This document shows, piece by piece, positions 1 to 8,633 of a DNA stretch of 64,000 nt (its first letter is position 1; each line of letters starts with the position of its first letter). The notes under the pieces were generated by a model. It saw nothing but the letters and a program-made list of their open reading frames with translations. It had not been told where the DNA came from and did no database searches. This DNA is from Acidimicrobiaceae bacterium (GTDB lineage: Bacteria; Actinomycetota; Acidimicrobiia; Acidimicrobiales; Palsa-688), in NCBI GenBank assembly GCA_003166025.1, contig PMWT01000066.1, forward strand, positions 12,524 through 76,523. Reading direction: 5' to 3'. The position numbers were made by a program, and so were the translations under genes.

Positions 1-684
1 CCCGTCCCTGGCGGCGGCCCCGTCCCTGGCGGCCCCGTCTCTGGCAACCTGGCGTCCTTTGCCCAGAGTTCGCCGGTCGCCTCGCCGGCAGCACCGCTGC
101 CCCGTGCCCCGGGCCCTGACGCAGGGGCGCCGGTCGACCTGCGTTTCGTTGCCTTGTCGGGCAAACCTCCCCTGCGGCTCGCCTCAAACGCCGTGATCCC
201 CGGCAGCGACCGCCCCGAAGTGCCTGGTGTGCGCTGTGAGAAAGGTCATTTCAACCATCCGAAGGTGACGAACTGCCTGCGCTGCGGGCGGCCCATACCC
301 TTCGGCGCGCCGCCGTCCAACGGCCCTCGACCGTCCGTGGGCACCCTCCTGGCCGACGACGGTTCGGTGTGGGGCCTGGCCCGTGGCTGCCTGATCGGCA
401 CCGAGCCGGCGACCGCAGCCGAGGTCCAGTCGGGCGCGGCTCAGGCCATCTCCATGCGCTCGGGAGCCAACCACTCCATGGGGCCGGTCCATGCCGAGGT
501 CCAGATCCGGGGCTGGTCAGCCTTCGTGGTCGACCGGGGCGCGGAGGGTGGCACGTGGCTGCAAGGGCCGGGCTCCCAGGGATGGGACAAGCTCGGCCGC
601 AACGAGCAGCGGGAACTCGCCAACGGGTCGCACGTATCGTGCGGGGGCAGAGTCCTCACCTACCTGTCGGCCTGGCCGACCTGA
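1..684 (+). CDS. Zinc-ribbon/FHA domain protein, 5' truncated by window edge
   Basis: The frame is open from base 1, so the true start lies outside the window; the track's TTG at 154 is probably internal. Visible order: a Pro/Gly/Val-rich low-complexity linker (PVPGGGPVPGGPV), a two-CxxC-like zinc ribbon (C-EKGH ... CLRCGRP), and a C-terminal beta-rich region resembling an FHA domain (GCLIGTEP, then NHSMGPVHAEVQ and DRGAEGGTWL). FHA domains bind phosphothreonine peptides, and such proteins often take part in Ser/Thr-kinase or secretion-associated signalling in Actinobacteria. The FHA call is by pattern only; the canonical GR..S..H signature is modified to GT..S..H. The gene converges on the DUF732 lipoprotein gene 26 bp away. 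Confidence 0.7.
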   Translation, partial: PVPGGGPVPGGPVSGNLASFAQSSPVASPAAPLPRAPGPDAGAPVDLRFVALSGKPPLRLASNAVIPGSDRPEVPGVRCEKGHFNHPKVTNCLRCGRPIPFGAPPSNGPRPSVGTLLADDGSVWGLARGCLIGTEPATAAEVQSGAAQAISMRSGANHSMGPVHAEVQIRGWSAFVVDRGAEGGTWLQGPGSQGWDKLGRNEQRELANGSHVSCGGRVLTYLSAWPT

Positions 685-710
685 AGCGGCGCTGAAAGCC
701 CGGACAGCTA

Positions 711-1076
711 CTAACCGAGCAGCTTTTTGAACTTCGGGCACATCACGCCGACGGCCGCAGCAATGACAACCCCGAGGTCACCAGGGGGTAGGGTGACGTT
801 GCCTTCCACGAGTGGCAAGCGGTCTCCCAGCTCCTCTACGGACGCCCCAGAGGCGAGGTCGCCGCAAATGGCCTGCCCCAAGCTGATCAGCTGGGGCCCG
901 GTCCGATAGCCGCCGATGCCGGGAGCCTGGCTGTAGACCGAGTCAAGAAAAGCTTTCTCGGACTGGTCACTGATGACGGCATGTCGGCCGCAACCGTCCA
1001 AAAGACCCCCCCCGGCGAGCACGACCGCCGCTACCATGGCAGCGACCAGCCGGCGGGACGGCATAGGCCGCATCAT
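711..1076 (-). CDS. DUF732 family probable lipoprotein
   Basis: This is a small exported protein of about 121 aa. It has a basic N-terminus (RPMPSRR), a hydrophobic stretch and a Cys after LLDG that could be a lipobox, although Asp at -2 is unusual. The mature part has two cysteines, in AICGDL and VMCPKF, with the spacing typical of the actinobacterial DUF732 family (a helical domain with one disulfide). The family has no established function. The ORF track starts at 1136, but the first ~21 residues precede the natural basic signal region, so I prefer the ATG at 1076 or 1073. Confidence 0.7.
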   Translation of the reverse strand: MMRPMPSRRLVAAMVAAVVLAGGGLLDGCGRHAVISDQSEKAFLDSVYSQAPGIGGYRTGPQLISLGQAICGDLASGASVEELGDRLPLVEGNVTLPPGDLGVVIAAAVGVMCPKFKKLLG

Positions 1077-1184
1077 ACGACCTAGTACTTCGGTGCGCGC
1101 AACGTGGCCGCATAGCCACCGGCCGGGGCCTATCATCCATCAGGAGGGCCAGGGACAGGTGGCTTCGGGGGAACTGCAGGGACA

Positions 1185-1655
1185 ATGCCCGTAAAGAGCA
1201 TGTACGAACGCCTGGGTGGCATGAGCTTTTTCGAGGCGCTCACGCAGAGGTTCTATGCCAAGGTGGCGACGGACGAAGTGCTCCGCCCTCTCTATCCGGA
1301 GGATCTCGATGGCTCCCGCCAACGGCTCTGCCTGTTCCTCGCCCAGTTCTGGGGCGGTCCCCGCGCCTACGAAGAGCTGCAGGGCAGTCCCCGCCTGCGC
1401 GCCAGGCACGAAGGTTTTCGGATCGGCGCCCGAGAGCACGACGCCTGGTTGCAGCACATGACGGCCGCCATGGAAGAGGTCGGCCTCGGGGCCCTGGACG
1501 AGACGCAGCTGCTGAGCTACTTCAAATCCGTGGCCAGCCATCTCGTCAACACCCGCGACGACGCCCTCGACCTCGACGACGGTGAGACCTGCCCGGTCCC
1601 CGGCCCGGACCACCCGGGACCGGCCCAGCTCCCGATCGACAAGCGAGGCACCTGA
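1185..1655 (+). CDS. glbO: Group II truncated haemoglobin (TrHb2)
   Basis: This 156-aa protein begins with the TrHb2 signature MYERLGGMSFFEALTQRFY and has the FWGGPRAYEELQG segment followed by LRARHEGF, where His is the proximal haem ligand (F8). The region DAWLQHMTAAM is also characteristic of the GlbO family. GlbO-type proteins bind O2 and NO and are linked to oxidative or nitrosative stress handling near the membrane. The C-terminal ~30 residues after NTRDD are acidic and Pro-rich, beyond the usual ~130-aa fold. The alpha/beta hydrolase follows 31 bp downstream on the same strand and may be co-transcribed. Confidence 0.92.
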   Translation: MPVKSMYERLGGMSFFEALTQRFYAKVATDEVLRPLYPEDLDGSRQRLCLFLAQFWGGPRAYEELQGSPRLRARHEGFRIGAREHDAWLQHMTAAMEEVGLGALDETQLLSYFKSVASHLVNTRDDALDLDDGETCPVPGPDHPGPAQLPIDKRGT

Positions 1656-1686
1656 CCGAGCCTGAGCCTTGAGAAGTTAGCCTGCA

Positions 1687-2580
1687 ATGATTGTCGAGGT
1701 TCCTCCCGCTCAAGCCGACCGGACCGGGTACACCCGGGAGGAGCGCGTCGGCCGGCCTCCCTCCCTGCACTTCTGGCGCGTCAAACGGAGGCGGGACCTG
1801 GTCGCTGAGAGCCGCGGAGCCGGCCCCGCCGTAGTTCTCCTGCACGGCCAGCCCGGCTCGGCCCGCGATTGGGGCCTAGTGGCCGGTGACCTTGCTCGGG
1901 ACCACCGTGTCATCGTCCCGGACCGCCTGGGCTACGGGCTGACCGGCGGGCCTGCTGGAGGCTTTGCCGCAAACGCCAATGCCGTGGCCAGGCTCCTAGG
2001 CTCGCTCGGCGTGGCCGAGGCAGTCGTCGTCGGGCACAGCTGGGCCGGTGGCGTCGCTATAGAACTGTCCCTGGACTACCCGGGCTCGGTTACCGGCCTG
2101 GTCCTCGTCTGCTCGGTGGCACCCGGAGACCCGCCGGGTGCTACCGACAGGCTGCTGGCCGTCCCCCTGGTAGGCACGGCCCTGGCCGCTACAGCGCTCA
2201 GTACCGCCGGCGGTGTGCTCTCCTGGGGCCCCACCCGCGCCTTCGCCGATTGGCGGATGCGGGGCCGCTCCGAGGAACAGCTGGCCGAGCTCGCCCGTTC
2301 GTGGCGGAGACATGCCACCTGGACAAGCTTCGCCGTCGAACAGCGCGCTCTGGTCCACGAGCTGTCGGCGATGGCACCCCGCCTCGCTCATATCTCTGCA
2401 CCCACCGTCGTGCTGGGGGGCAGCATGGACCGGGTCGTCCCGGCCGCGGCGGCTCACCGGCTGGCGGGCGCCATCCCGGAGGCCAGGCTTGAGATGGTGC
2501 CGGGTGGTGGCCATCTGTTGCCTCAGCTCCAACCCGGGGCGGTCGCATCGGCCATCCGACGGCTGGCCGGTCGAACCTAA
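1687..2580 (+). CDS. Alpha/beta hydrolase fold protein
   Basis: The 297-aa protein has the alpha/beta hydrolase architecture: the oxyanion-hole motif LLHGQPGSARDW near residue 52, the nucleophile elbow GHSWAG near 117, a cap region, a likely acid Asp in GGSMDRVVP and the catalytic His in GGGHLLP near the C-terminus. All three catalytic positions are present, so it is probably an active esterase, epoxide hydrolase or haloalkane-dehalogenase-like enzyme; the substrate cannot be read from the sequence. It lies just downstream of glbO and converges on the GH15 gene with only 18 bp between. Confidence 0.85.
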   Translation: MIVEVPPAQADRTGYTREERVGRPPSLHFWRVKRRRDLVAESRGAGPAVVLLHGQPGSARDWGLVAGDLARDHRVIVPDRLGYGLTGGPAGGFAANANAVARLLGSLGVAEAVVVGHSWAGGVAIELSLDYPGSVTGLVLVCSVAPGDPPGATDRLLAVPLVGTALAATALSTAGGVLSWGPTRAFADWRMRGRSEEQLAELARSWRRHATWTSFAVEQRALVHELSAMAPRLAHISAPTVVLGGSMDRVVPAAAAHRLAGAIPEARLEMVPGGGHLLPQLQPGAVASAIRRLAGRT

Positions 2581-2598
2581 CGACCAGGGGGACGCGCC

Positions 2599-4398
2599 CT
2601 ATTCGCTGCTGGTGCTTAGGACGGGCTTTCCTTCGAGCGCGGCTGCCAGCACCCTGGCGGCATTGATGAACGCCACGTGCGTGAACGCCTGGGGGAAGTT
2701 GCCAACCAGGCGGCCACGGCTCGTGTCGTACTCCTCTGAGAACAGCCCGACGTCGTTGGCCACGGCCCTCACACGTTCAAATATCGCCAAAGCCTCTTCG
2801 GTCCGACCGAGCAAAGCCAGGCAGGAAACTAGCCATAGCGAGCACGGGAGAAAGGTGCCCTCCTGGCCAGGCAGGCCGTCCACACCGGAGTCGTTGCGAT
2901 AGCGGATCACGAAGCCGTTCACCATGAGCTCGCGTTGGACAGCCTCGATGGTGCTTACGATGCGGGTGTCGGAGATGGGCAGGAAACCCATCAGAGGCGC
3001 GAGGAGGATGCTGGCGTCCAGTTCGGTAGAGCCGTAGGCCTGGGTGAAAGCACCCACTTCTTCGTTGAAGCCTCGCGAGCACACCTGGGCGTGGATGAGG
3101 TCGCGCACCTCGCGCCAGCGCTTGACGGGCCCCTCCAGGCCGTCGTGCTCGACGGCCCTTACCCCCCGGTCCATGGCCGACCAGGCCATGACCCGCGAGT
3201 AGACGAGCGGTTGAGGGGGGCCCCTCAGCTCCCAGATGCCCTGGTCCGGCTCGTCCCAGTGCTCTTCGACGAACTCGAGCAGAGCGCGCTGCAGGTCCCA
3301 TATGGCACCGGCGCTGCCGACACCCTGAGAACGGGCGACGTCTATGGCCACCATCAGCTCGCCGTAGATGTCCAACTGGAACTGCAAGGATGCCGCGTTG
3401 CCGACCCGTACCGGGCTAGACCCCTCATACCCGGGCAGCCAGTCCATCTCCAGTTCGGGCAGGCGCCGCTCCCCGGCGACGCCGTACATGATCTGCATCT
3501 GCTCAGGGCTCCCGGCGACGGCCCGGACAAGCCACCACAACCAAGCCTCCGCCTCATCCCGGCACCCCGCCTCAACCAGGCCGTCTATGGTCAGAGTGGC
3601 GTCTCGTACCCAGCAGTACCGGTAGTCCCAGTTGCGGGTGCCCCCCAGGGCTTCGGGGAGCGATGTCGTAGGCGCCGCCACTATCCCGCCGGTGGGGGCG
3701 TACGTAAGAGCCTTAAGCGTCAGCAACGACCTCTGCACGAGGGCCTCCCATTGCCCGTGCACCTCGACCAGCCCTGCCGACCAGGACTCCCAAAAAGCCA
3801 GGGTGTCGGCCAAAGCGCCCTCGCTGTCGACGTCCCTACCCTGCTCCTCGTAAGACAAGGCCCAGTGCAGGCGGAAGTCGAGGCGGTCGCCCTCGTTGAC
3901 GACGAACTCCGCATCGTGGCGCATATGCTCGCCGCGAAGAGGAAAAGGGGACTCCACTTCGATGGCGTCCGGGCCGGCAACCCCCCTTATCACGTTGCCG
4001 TCTTGGAGGACCCAGGGGACCTGTGAGCCGTACTCGAAGCGGATGATGAGCTCGGTGACCATCTCCACGGAACCGTGCACACCTTCGACCCTGCGGTACA
4101 CGCGGGGCCGGTGGTGCCTGGGGGGCATGAAGTCCGTGACTCGTACGGTGCCGGACGGCGTGTCCCATTCCTGCACCAGGACCAGGGTGCCCTTGCGGTA
4201 GGAGCGGCGGGTGGCCGGACCGGCCCCCTTGGGCGCCACCAACCAGCGACCGTGGTCCGGTGAGCCGAGCAGGGCGGCGAAGCAGGCGGCGGAGTCGAAG
4301 CGCGGCACGCACAGCCAGTCCAGCGAACCGTCCCGCCCCACCAGTGCCGCCGTATGGGTGTCACCGATCAGGGCATAGTCTTCGATCCGCTGGCTCAC
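2599..4398 (-). CDS. Glycoside hydrolase family 15 (glucoamylase/trehalase-like)
   Basis: This 599-aa protein has the start typical of actinobacterial GH15 trehalase/glucoamylase proteins (RIEDYALIGDTHTAALVG, DGSLDWLCVPRFDS). The (alpha/alpha)6 catalytic region shows GGTRNWDYRYCWVRD and, near the C-terminus, QEGTFLPCSLWLV, where the family's general acid and base glutamates lie. Mycobacterial members of this subgroup hydrolyse trehalose; others act on alpha-glucans. No signal peptide is visible, so it is likely cytoplasmic. It is the last gene of glgC-glgA-ftsE-ftsX-GH15, with 21 bp to ftsX, which fits a role in turnover of glycogen or trehalose. Confidence 0.88.
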   Translation of the reverse strand: MSQRIEDYALIGDTHTAALVGRDGSLDWLCVPRFDSAACFAALLGSPDHGRWLVAPKGAGPATRRSYRKGTLVLVQEWDTPSGTVRVTDFMPPRHHRPRVYRRVEGVHGSVEMVTELIIRFEYGSQVPWVLQDGNVIRGVAGPDAIEVESPFPLRGEHMRHDAEFVVNEGDRLDFRLHWALSYEEQGRDVDSEGALADTLAFWESWSAGLVEVHGQWEALVQRSLLTLKALTYAPTGGIVAAPTTSLPEALGGTRNWDYRYCWVRDATLTIDGLVEAGCRDEAEAWLWWLVRAVAGSPEQMQIMYGVAGERRLPELEMDWLPGYEGSSPVRVGNAASLQFQLDIYGELMVAIDVARSQGVGSAGAIWDLQRALLEFVEEHWDEPDQGIWELRGPPQPLVYSRVMAWSAMDRGVRAVEHDGLEGPVKRWREVRDLIHAQVCSRGFNEEVGAFTQAYGSTELDASILLAPLMGFLPISDTRIVSTIEAVQRELMVNGFVIRYRNDSGVDGLPGQEGTFLPCSLWLVSCLALLGRTEEALAIFERVRAVANDVGLFSEEYDTSRGRLVGNFPQAFTHVAFINAARVLAAALEGKPVLSTSSE

Positions 4399-4419
4399 GC
4401 GGGGCCAGCATAGGAGGCG

Positions 4420-5313
4420 TCAGACGGACAAAAACCGGCGCACGGCAAAACCCGAGCCGCCGGCGCCCACAAGCGTACCCAGGGCGACCACGAAGATCCC
4501 GGTCAACAAAGCCTCGTGCGAGCTGACGTACAGCGGTTGGTCCGGGACCAATGGGTTGCTGCCCGTAAACGAGGCCAGTGTGTCGCGGGCCAGGTAGGTG
4601 ATGAAGAAGGCGATGAGCGCGCCCACCAGCCCCTCCACCAGGCCCTCGAGCATGAACGGCACCCGGATGAACCAGTTGGTAGCCCCAACCAGCTTCATCA
4701 CCGCCACCTCACGCCGGCGGGCGAAGATGGCCAGCTGGATCGTATTGACGACGAGGGCTATCGCCCCCAGCATGACGCCCCCGGCCACCACCAGCGCCAC
4801 GTTGCGCAGGGTGGCGAAGCGGGCCAGCTCCTCCTTGATGGCCTGGCCCGGGTACCCGACGTTGAGGACACCGGGCTGTTTGTTGAGTTGGCTCGCGAGC
4901 TGGGCGACGTTCTGAGCTTTGGCGGGGACGCAACGGAAGGAAGGCGGCATCTTCTGTACCGTCATGACCTTCAACATGTCGGGCTGGCCGCTGAACATCG
5001 ACTTGAACTCGGCGTAGGCCGCCGCCTGGTCGACGAAGTGGCACGACCTGATCTCCTCCGGCACCATCCCAGCCAGCTGCTGGCGCAACCCGGTGATCTC
5101 CTGGGCGCTGGCGCCGGCGTTTATGAAGACGACGAGCTCAACCCCGCCCTGGTACTGGACCGTGGCCTGGTTTATCGCCTGGCGCATTATCAGCACGCCG
5201 CCCAGCGCCGTGAGGGAAACAGCCATTGTTACGACGGCGGCGACCGTCATGACAATGTTACGGACCAGGTTGCCCCCCGTTTCGCGCAGTACGTACGGGC
5301 TTGCGAACGACAC
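4420..5313 (-). CDS. ftsX: Cell division protein FtsX
   Basis: This 297-aa membrane protein has one N-terminal transmembrane helix (NIVMTVAAVVTMAVSLTAL), an extracellular domain of about 120 residues, and three C-terminal helices with the permease-like segment RREVAVMKLVGATNWFIR. With FtsE it forms the ABC-type complex that controls peptidoglycan hydrolases at the septum. In Actinobacteria ftsE-ftsX normally sits between prfB and smpB; here the genes sit between glgA and a GH15 gene. The start at 5313 is 38 bp beyond ftsE. Confidence 0.93.
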   Translation of the reverse strand: MSFASPYVLRETGGNLVRNIVMTVAAVVTMAVSLTALGGVLIMRQAINQATVQYQGGVELVVFINAGASAQEITGLRQQLAGMVPEEIRSCHFVDQAAAYAEFKSMFSGQPDMLKVMTVQKMPPSFRCVPAKAQNVAQLASQLNKQPGVLNVGYPGQAIKEELARFATLRNVALVVAGGVMLGAIALVVNTIQLAIFARRREVAVMKLVGATNWFIRVPFMLEGLVEGLVGALIAFFITYLARDTLASFTGSNPLVPDQPLYVSSHEALLTGIFVVALGTLVGAGGSGFAVRRFLSV

Positions 5314-5351
5314 TCGTGCTCCCCGGTTTTTCTGTGTAAGCCGCCGGCCGC

Positions 5352-6041
5352 CTACGCGTCTACCATACCGTAGACGCCTCTGGCCTGGTCCCGGACCACT
5401 TGCCCTTGATCGAGCTCGATGACCCGCTTGCGCATGGCGTCCACGACGTCCTGCTGGTGCGTGGCCATCACGACGGTGGTGCCGTACTGGTTTATGCGTT
5501 CCAAGAGGCGCATGATCCCGGCCGTGGTACCCGGGTCGAGGTTGCCCGTGGGCTCGTCGGCCAACAGGATGAGTGGCCGGTTGACGAAGGCCCTAGCCAC
5601 GGCTACCCGTTGCTGCTCGCCACCCGAGAGCTCGTTGGGGCGCCGGTCCATCTTCTCGCCCAACCCGACCAGCTCGAGGATCTGGGGCACCTGCGAGCGG
5701 ACGAAGTGCCGCGACCGACCTATGACCTCCAGGGCGAAGGCGACGTTCTCGTACACGGTCCGCTCGGGCAACAGACGGTAATCCTGGAAAATGCAGCCGA
5801 TGTTCCGCCGCAGGTAGGGGACCTTCCACGGGGCAAGCGTGCCTACCTCTTTGCCGGCCACCCAGATCTCACCTTCGTCGGTCCGTTCCTCTTTCGTGAC
5901 AAGGCGCAAGAACGTCGTCTTGCCAGAGCCTGACGGCCCGACGATGAACACGAACTCACCCCTCGGGATGTCCACTGTGACGTCCCGCAGGGCGGCGATG
6001 GGGCCCTTGTACGTCTTGGTGACGTGATTAAAACGGATCAT
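5352..6041 (-). CDS. ftsE: Cell division ATP-binding protein FtsE
   Basis: The 229-aa ATPase contains Walker [11 protein letters not shown], the ABC signature [14 protein letters not shown] and Walker [14 protein letters not shown], plus the switch His in [10 protein letters not shown]. The ORF track begins at 6119, but the first 26 residues are not FtsE-like; I chose the ATG at 6041 ([13 protein letters not shown]), which matches the family start and avoids overlapping glgA. It is the cytoplasmic ATPase partner of FtsX, encoded directly downstream. Confidence 0.94.
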   Translation of the reverse strand: MIRFNHVTKTYKGPIAALRDVTVDIPRGEFVFIVGPSGSGKTTFLRLVTKEERTDEGEIWVAGKEVGTLAPWKVPYLRRNIGCIFQDYRLLPERTVYENVAFALEVIGRSRHFVRSQVPQILELVGLGEKMDRRPNELSGGEQQRVAVARAFVNRPLILLADEPTGNLDPGTTAGIMRLLERINQYGTTVVMATHQQDVVDAMRKRVIELDQGQVVRDQARGVYGMVDA

Positions 6042-6115
6042 GTCCCTCGGCCGCCGGCACGAGAACTCGGGACCGGCACTGCACTGAGCATAGCTCTCAC
6101 GGCCTCCGGTTACAC

Positions 6116-7327
6116 TCAAGCGGCGCGGAAAGACCCCATGACCTGCTCATATACCTGGACAGTCTTCTTGGCGACGGCCTCCCAAGTGAACTCGTCCAGC
6201 GCCCGCCGGCGTCCGGCGGCGCCCATTCGCCTTGCTAGCTCAGGCTCGGCCAGGAGCTGGTTGACCCGCTCGGCGATGCCACGGGAGAAGGCCTCGGGGT
6301 CCTTGGGGCTGCCGAACTCGTCCCCGCCGGTCTCGAAAGGCACCAGGATGCCGGTCTCCCCGTCCACCACGATCTCGGGTATCCCCCCCACCGCCGTGGC
6401 CACGACAGGCACGGCGCACGCCATGGCCTCGACGTTGATCAGACCGAAAGGCTCGTAAATGGAGGGGCACACGAAAACGGCGGCATGGCTCATCAGCTGG
6501 ACCAGCTCGGACCGAGGAAGCATCTCGTCGACCCATACGACACCCTTGCGCACCCCGCCCAGCTCGTCCAGCTGTGCCCGCACCTCGCTCTCGATCTCGG
6601 GCGTGTCCGCAGCGCCGGCGCAGAACACCACCGGGGCGGCGGCGTCGATCGTCTTGGCCGCTTGAAGGAGGTACGTGATGCCCTTCTGACGCGTCACCCG
6701 GCCCACGAACAGTACGTACGGCGTCCCGGGATCGAGACCGTGGCGCTTGAGGCTCCCCGTGGCCGGATCGGGGAAGAACTCATCGGGGTCGATGCCGTTG
6801 TGAACGACCTTCACCCTCTCGGGAGCTACGGCCGGGTAAACGCTGAGGACGTCGTCGCGCATGGACTGGCTCACCGCTATTACGGCATCGGCGCTCTCGA
6901 CGGCAGTGCGTTCGACCCAGCACGACAGGCGGTAGCCGGCGCCCAGCTGCTCCGCCTTCCATGGTCGCAGCGGCTCCAGGCTGTGGGTCGTCATAACGTG
7001 GGGGACTTGGTAGAGCACCCGCGCCAGGTAGCCGGCAAAATTGGCATACCAGGTGTGGCTGTGGACCAGGTCGGCACCGGCGACATCGCCAGCCATGCGC
7101 AAGTCGGCTGAAAGACTGCGCAGAGCCGTCCCCTTCCCGTCCTTGGCCAGGGCTTCCCACGGCTCGTAGGCCCCCGCCACCAAAGCGTCCTGGCGCGGGG
7201 CACCGAAGCAGTAAACACCCACGTCGACCAGGCCGGCGAGATGGCGCGCCAGGTACTCGACATGCACGCCCGCTCCTCCGTACACCTCGGGGGGGTACTC
7301 CTTGGTGAGCAGGGCGACACGGCTCAC
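6116..7327 (-). CDS. glgA: Glycogen synthase, corynebacterial type (GT4; GlgA/GlgM)
   Basis: The 403-aa GT-B glycosyltransferase begins [20 protein letters not shown], the actinobacterial-type start, and has the GT4 donor-site motif [13 protein letters not shown] near the C-terminus. Members use ADP-glucose to extend glucan, or in mycobacteria to make maltose-1-phosphate (GlgM); sequence alone does not separate these. Its start overlaps the glgC stop by 4 bp, indicating translational coupling, and GlgC supplies its donor. Confidence 0.92.
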   Translation of the reverse strand: MSRVALLTKEYPPEVYGGAGVHVEYLARHLAGLVDVGVYCFGAPRQDALVAGAYEPWEALAKDGKGTALRSLSADLRMAGDVAGADLVHSHTWYANFAGYLARVLYQVPHVMTTHSLEPLRPWKAEQLGAGYRLSCWVERTAVESADAVIAVSQSMRDDVLSVYPAVAPERVKVVHNGIDPDEFFPDPATGSLKRHGLDPGTPYVLFVGRVTRQKGITYLLQAAKTIDAAAPVVFCAGAADTPEIESEVRAQLDELGGVRKGVVWVDEMLPRSELVQLMSHAAVFVCPSIYEPFGLINVEAMACAVPVVATAVGGIPEIVVDGETGILVPFETGGDEFGSPKDPEAFSRGIAERVNQLLAEPELARRMGAAGRRRALDEFTWEAVAKKTVQVYEQVMGSFRAA

Positions 7328-8550
7328 ACGACGACCTTTTCGCCCTTACCTATAACCACGATGCCGCGGCCCGAGATGGTGAAATGGCTGGCATCGAGCT
7401 CAGGATCGGTGCCCACGTGCACTCCCGGAGCGACGACCACGTTTTTGTCGATGATGGCGCGGCGCACCACGGCTCCCTCGCCTATGCGGACGTTGTCCAT
7501 GATCACCGAGTCTTCGACGAGCGCCCGTTGGTCGACCTTGACGCCCGGGGAGATGATCGAACGCCTCACGGTGCCGCCGGAGATGATCGAGCCGGCCGAC
7601 ACGATGGAGTCGAACGCCTGGCCGACTCGACCGTCGTCCTCGAAGACGAACTTGGCCGGAGGCAGTTGGGGAGGGCTCGTGAAGATGGGCCAGTCGGTGT
7701 TGTACAAGTTGAACGCCGGCTGCACGGCGACCAGGTCCATGCTGGCGTCGTAGTAGCTGTCGAGCGTGCCGACGTCACGCCAATAACCCCGTTCGACCCC
7801 TGTGCACCCGCGGACGTCGTTGGTATTGAAATCGTAAAAATGGGCCTCGCCGCTCTCCACGAAACGCGGGACGATATCGCCGCCCATGTCATGGCGGCTG
7901 TTCGAGTCCTGCGCGTCCTCCCGCAAGGCGTCCACCAGAGCGGCGGCGTTGAAGACGTAGTTACCCATCGAAGCGTAAAGGTGCTTCCTGCCTGCCGCTA
8001 GCTCAAGGGGGTCTTGGGGCTTTTCGACAAAACGGTCGATGACCGTCCCTCGGCCGGGTTCGACTATGCCGAAACCGTGCGCCTCGGCGGCGGGCACCGC
8101 TATGGCCGCCACCGTCGCCGCCGCCCCGCTCTCGATGTGCTGGCGCAGCATTTGGCTCGGGTCCATCCGGTATATGTGGTCGGCTCCAAAAACCAGGATG
8201 TAGTCCGGTCGCTCATCGCCCACGATGTTCAGGTTCTGGTAGATGGCGTCGGCCGAGCCGGCAAACCACCAGGGGCCGCGGCGCATCTGGGCCGGGACGG
8301 TTGTCACATAGTTGCCGAGGAGGGTGGAGAGCCTCCAGGTGCGGGAGATGTGCAGGTCAAGACTGTGGCTCTTGTACTGGGTCAGCACCACGACCCGCAG
8401 GAAGCCCGCATTGGCCAGGTTTGATAGGGCGAAATCGATCAAGCGGTAGTGGCCCCCAAAGGGGACGGCGGGCTTGGCACGGTCCAGGGTCAGAGGCAGG
8501 AGGCGCTTGCCCTCACCCCCGGCCAGGACCATCGATAGGACGCGCGGCAC
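7324..8550 (-). CDS. glgC: Glucose-1-phosphate adenylyltransferase
   Basis: This 408-aa enzyme makes ADP-glucose from ATP and glucose-1-phosphate, the committed step of bacterial glycogen synthesis. The nucleotidyltransferase motif [20 protein letters not shown] is at residues 11-30, FVEKPQDP lies mid-protein, and a C-terminal left-handed beta-helix is suggested by hexapeptide-like stretches ([18 protein letters not shown]). It overlaps glgA by 4 bp. No glgB, glgP or glgX is nearby, so this is a split glycogen locus. Confidence 0.95.
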   Translation of the reverse strand: MPRVLSMVLAGGEGKRLLPLTLDRAKPAVPFGGHYRLIDFALSNLANAGFLRVVVLTQYKSHSLDLHISRTWRLSTLLGNYVTTVPAQMRRGPWWFAGSADAIYQNLNIVGDERPDYILVFGADHIYRMDPSQMLRQHIESGAAATVAAIAVPAAEAHGFGIVEPGRGTVIDRFVEKPQDPLELAAGRKHLYASMGNYVFNAAALVDALREDAQDSNSRHDMGGDIVPRFVESGEAHFYDFNTNDVRGCTGVERGYWRDVGTLDSYYDASMDLVAVQPAFNLYNTDWPIFTSPPQLPPAKFVFEDDGRVGQAFDSIVSAGSIISGGTVRRSIISPGVKVDQRALVEDSVIMDNVRIGEGAVVRRAIIDKNVVVAPGVHVGTDPELDASHFTISGRGIVVIGKGEKVVV

Positions 8551-8633
8551 GGTCCTACGCTACTTGTGCCAGAACGGCCCATGTGCGTTCAGCACGGACT
8601 TTCTAGCAGCTTGAGCAGCCGCTAAAACCGCGC

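Noticed and set aside
2935-4026. 363-aa plus-strand ORF inside the GH15 gene
   Set aside because: Shadow frame; the minus-strand GH15 sequence is unmistakable.
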